Source: Chrysomallon squamiferum (taxonomy: Eukaryota; Mollusca; Gastropoda; Neomphalida; Peltospiridae). Taken from it: a stretch of 64,000 nt of DNA. The notes beneath the pieces are model-generated. The model made no database searches. It was not told the DNA's origin and saw only the letters and a list, made by a program, of their open reading frames with translations. The translations under genes were made by a program, and so were the position numbers. Shown here piece after piece: positions 38,195-64,000 of this stretch (position 1 is its first letter; each line of letters begins with the position of its first letter). The stretch lies in NCBI GenBank assembly GCA_012295275.1, contig CM022677.1:10218351-10282350 (forward strand), read 5' to 3'.

Positions 38195-38625
38195 TAAAAT
38201 AAAATAAATAAATAAATAAATAAATAAGAAAGAAAGAACGAAAATTGTTTAGCTTCATTAAAAGCACCCAGTCTGCAAATCTATTTTATTTTTATTTTTC
38301 ATGTTTAAATTCTTTGACGCTATAATTACATGTCCAGTTTCGAATTTGAAATTTTCTGTCGTCTGCTCTGATCAGACCAGATGTCGCTTTCTACAGAAAC
38401 TTAAACAACAAAACTACGTAAATAACCGAACACAGGCAGCGCGTGGCCTGAGTGCTGTAGCGATGTAGTTCAGTTGATGTTTGTTACCAGATTAAGCTGA
38501 TTAGAAAAATGGTTTCTTGATTTCAGAACTATTTGTTTCTCGCCAGTCTGTGTTTGCTGTCTTTAATTCATCCAGTTTTCATCACCGTCATAGGCGTGAG
38601 ATCTGCAGACAAAACCTCGCTGTAA
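27054..38625 (+). CDS. SLC43A3-like major facilitator transporter, 9 coding exons, complete
   Basis: Exons 27054-27418, 33289-33335, 33673-33749, 34947-35039, 35609-35795, 36129-36410, 37242-37434, 37733-37853 and 38527-38625 join in frame to 487 residues, matching the SLC43 size. Diagnostic stretches are GWPSLVYIFKVQGIYSDLC after the first membrane helix, the NGAMEVSCTVLLFVK helix, and the C-terminal half MNQWLVHVTHND, SYRALLFSSISIFL and YPSECFGFLYSVVM, all in SLC43 order. The first extracellular loop carries three N-glycosylation sequons (NHS, NDT, NVT) and cysteines. Exon 5 to 6 encodes the acidic central cytoplasmic loop. SLC43A3 is an equilibrative purine-nucleobase transporter while SLC43A1/2 carry large neutral amino acids; I favour A3 from the first loop, but substrate is inferred. 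First-exon codon use is GC-rich compared with its surroundings. GTAACT directly after the stop (38627) and TTTTCAG at 39607 suggest a 3' UTR intron. Confidence 0.9.
27432..27985 (+). repeat. 34-base minisatellite starting beside the exon 1 donor
   Basis: About 15-16 units of a 34-base repeat, CTAATCTACACCTGTACGTA plus ACAGTGATCAATCA, begin about 13 bases after the exon 1 splice donor of the transporter. Units differ mainly at GCACG/GTACG/GTATG and CAGTCA/CAATCA. One unit near 27740-27780 carries an inserted segment also found once more near 28015-28035. Confidence 0.95.
28500..31318 (+). repeat. 2.8-kb satellite array in transporter intron 1
   Basis: A long array of AATACAGAGTAATACTGAAC-type units, made of two interchangeable submotifs, ACAGAGTAAT and ACTGAACTAAT (with ATTGAGTAAT and ATTGAACTAAT variants), combined in varying order so that periods of about 10, 21 and 31 bases alternate. 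The central part is very regular; the edges, especially 28500-28800 and 30950-31318, are more degraded, as in an array homogenised from the middle. Confidence 0.97.
31319..33288 (+). other. Remainder of transporter intron 1
   Basis: AT-rich intron with unique-looking patches at 31480-31640, 31960-32330 and 32530-32760. Microsatellites: ATT 32426-32483, ACT 32760-32832, AAT 32938-32998 and GT 33087-33111. No coding signal recognised. Confidence 0.6.
33876..36121 (+). repeat. Trinucleotide and tetranucleotide repeats in transporter introns 3-5
   Basis: TTTA units at 33876-33942; ATT and mixed ACT/ATT/GCT runs at about 34500-34900; ACT and ATT blocks at 35060-35390; ACT at 36012-36085 followed by AT and a T tract that serves as the polypyrimidine tract of the exon 6 acceptor. 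A tandem duplicate of about 57 bases (ACAATGCCACTACTATTACA) lies at 34040-34145. Confidence 0.9.
36411..37241 (+). repeat. Degenerate ~50-base repeat in intron 6 seeded from the exon end
   Basis: From the end of exon 6 (TATATACAACACCGTACAG, then GTGTGTGTTTGTAA) to about 36950, imperfect copies of TTTGTAA(T/C)TGTATACAGCACCGTACAG recur about every 50-60 bases. Thus the exon 6 end and its donor have spread as decayed tandem copies into the intron. Confidence 0.7.
37912..38226 (+). repeat. GTT/ATT and AAT/AAAT microsatellites in transporter intron 8
   Basis: (GTT)n(ATT)n at 37912-37980 and (AGT)(AAT)n(AAAT)n at 38142-38226 are near-complementary and could pair in the transcript. Confidence 0.9.
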
Positions 38626-63844
<25,219 letters not shown>

Positions 63845-64000
63845 GTAAACATTTCCCACTGATACACTGTGTCTGTATGTCAGTCTTTCATCACACACAC
63901 ACACACACACACACACATACATACACACACACACACACACATACATACACACACACATACACACACATACACAAACATACATAAACATACACACAACAAC

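Overview
This is animal nuclear DNA with spliced genes, not bacterial: short exons with clean GT/AG borders sit in very AT-rich introns full of microsatellites, and I see no operons, CRISPR arrays or prokaryotic signals. The gene set (a DUF4773 secreted protein, a centrin-3, a one-repeat TSP1 membrane protein, a Bok-like Bcl-2 protein, a WAP-domain secreted protein, an SLC43-type transporter and a SEA-domain membrane mucin) together with the extreme microsatellite load points to a lophotrochozoan, most likely a mollusc and perhaps a gastropod. The species is inference.

Layout, left to right. 68-2027 (+) DUF4773 secreted protein, 4 exons. 2465-3045 a long inverted repeat resembling a MITE. 3662-6695 (+) centrin-3, 6 exons, complete. 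7861-9609 (+) signal peptide, TSP1 domain, one membrane span and a basic cytoplasmic tail with a PP1-docking-like motif, 4 exons. 10146-11968 (-) Bok-like Bcl-2 protein, 2 exons. 14521-18953 (+) an intron-containing DDX52/Rok1-type DEAD-box helicase pseudogene with stops, frameshifts, lost catalytic motifs and missing middle exons. 22194-23894 (+) WAP-domain secreted protein, 4 exons. 27054-38625 (+) SLC43A3-like major facilitator transporter, 9 coding exons, with a 2.8-kb satellite in its first intron. 43942 to beyond the right edge (+) a SEA-domain mucin: a signal-peptide exon, a 13.6-kb intron made largely of simple repeats, a first SEA domain, a 4.3-kb Ser/Thr-rich repeat exon, and a second SEA domain whose gene runs out of the window.

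The genes do not form one pathway. They are ordinary neighbours: three secreted or cell-surface proteins typical of epithelium or mucus (TSP1, WAP, mucin), a transporter, a centrosome protein and an apoptosis regulator. Exon borders were assigned by hand from splice consensus, reading-frame phase and protein-family similarity. No alignment or transcript data were available. The most notable items are the DDX52 pseudogene, the novel-looking TSP1 membrane protein, the mucin's 27-base repeat architecture with an acceptor-like site in most units of one block, a one-base phase conflict in the mucin's first SEA exon, and microsatellites that share unique flanks and so seem to have been copied as part of larger dispersed units.
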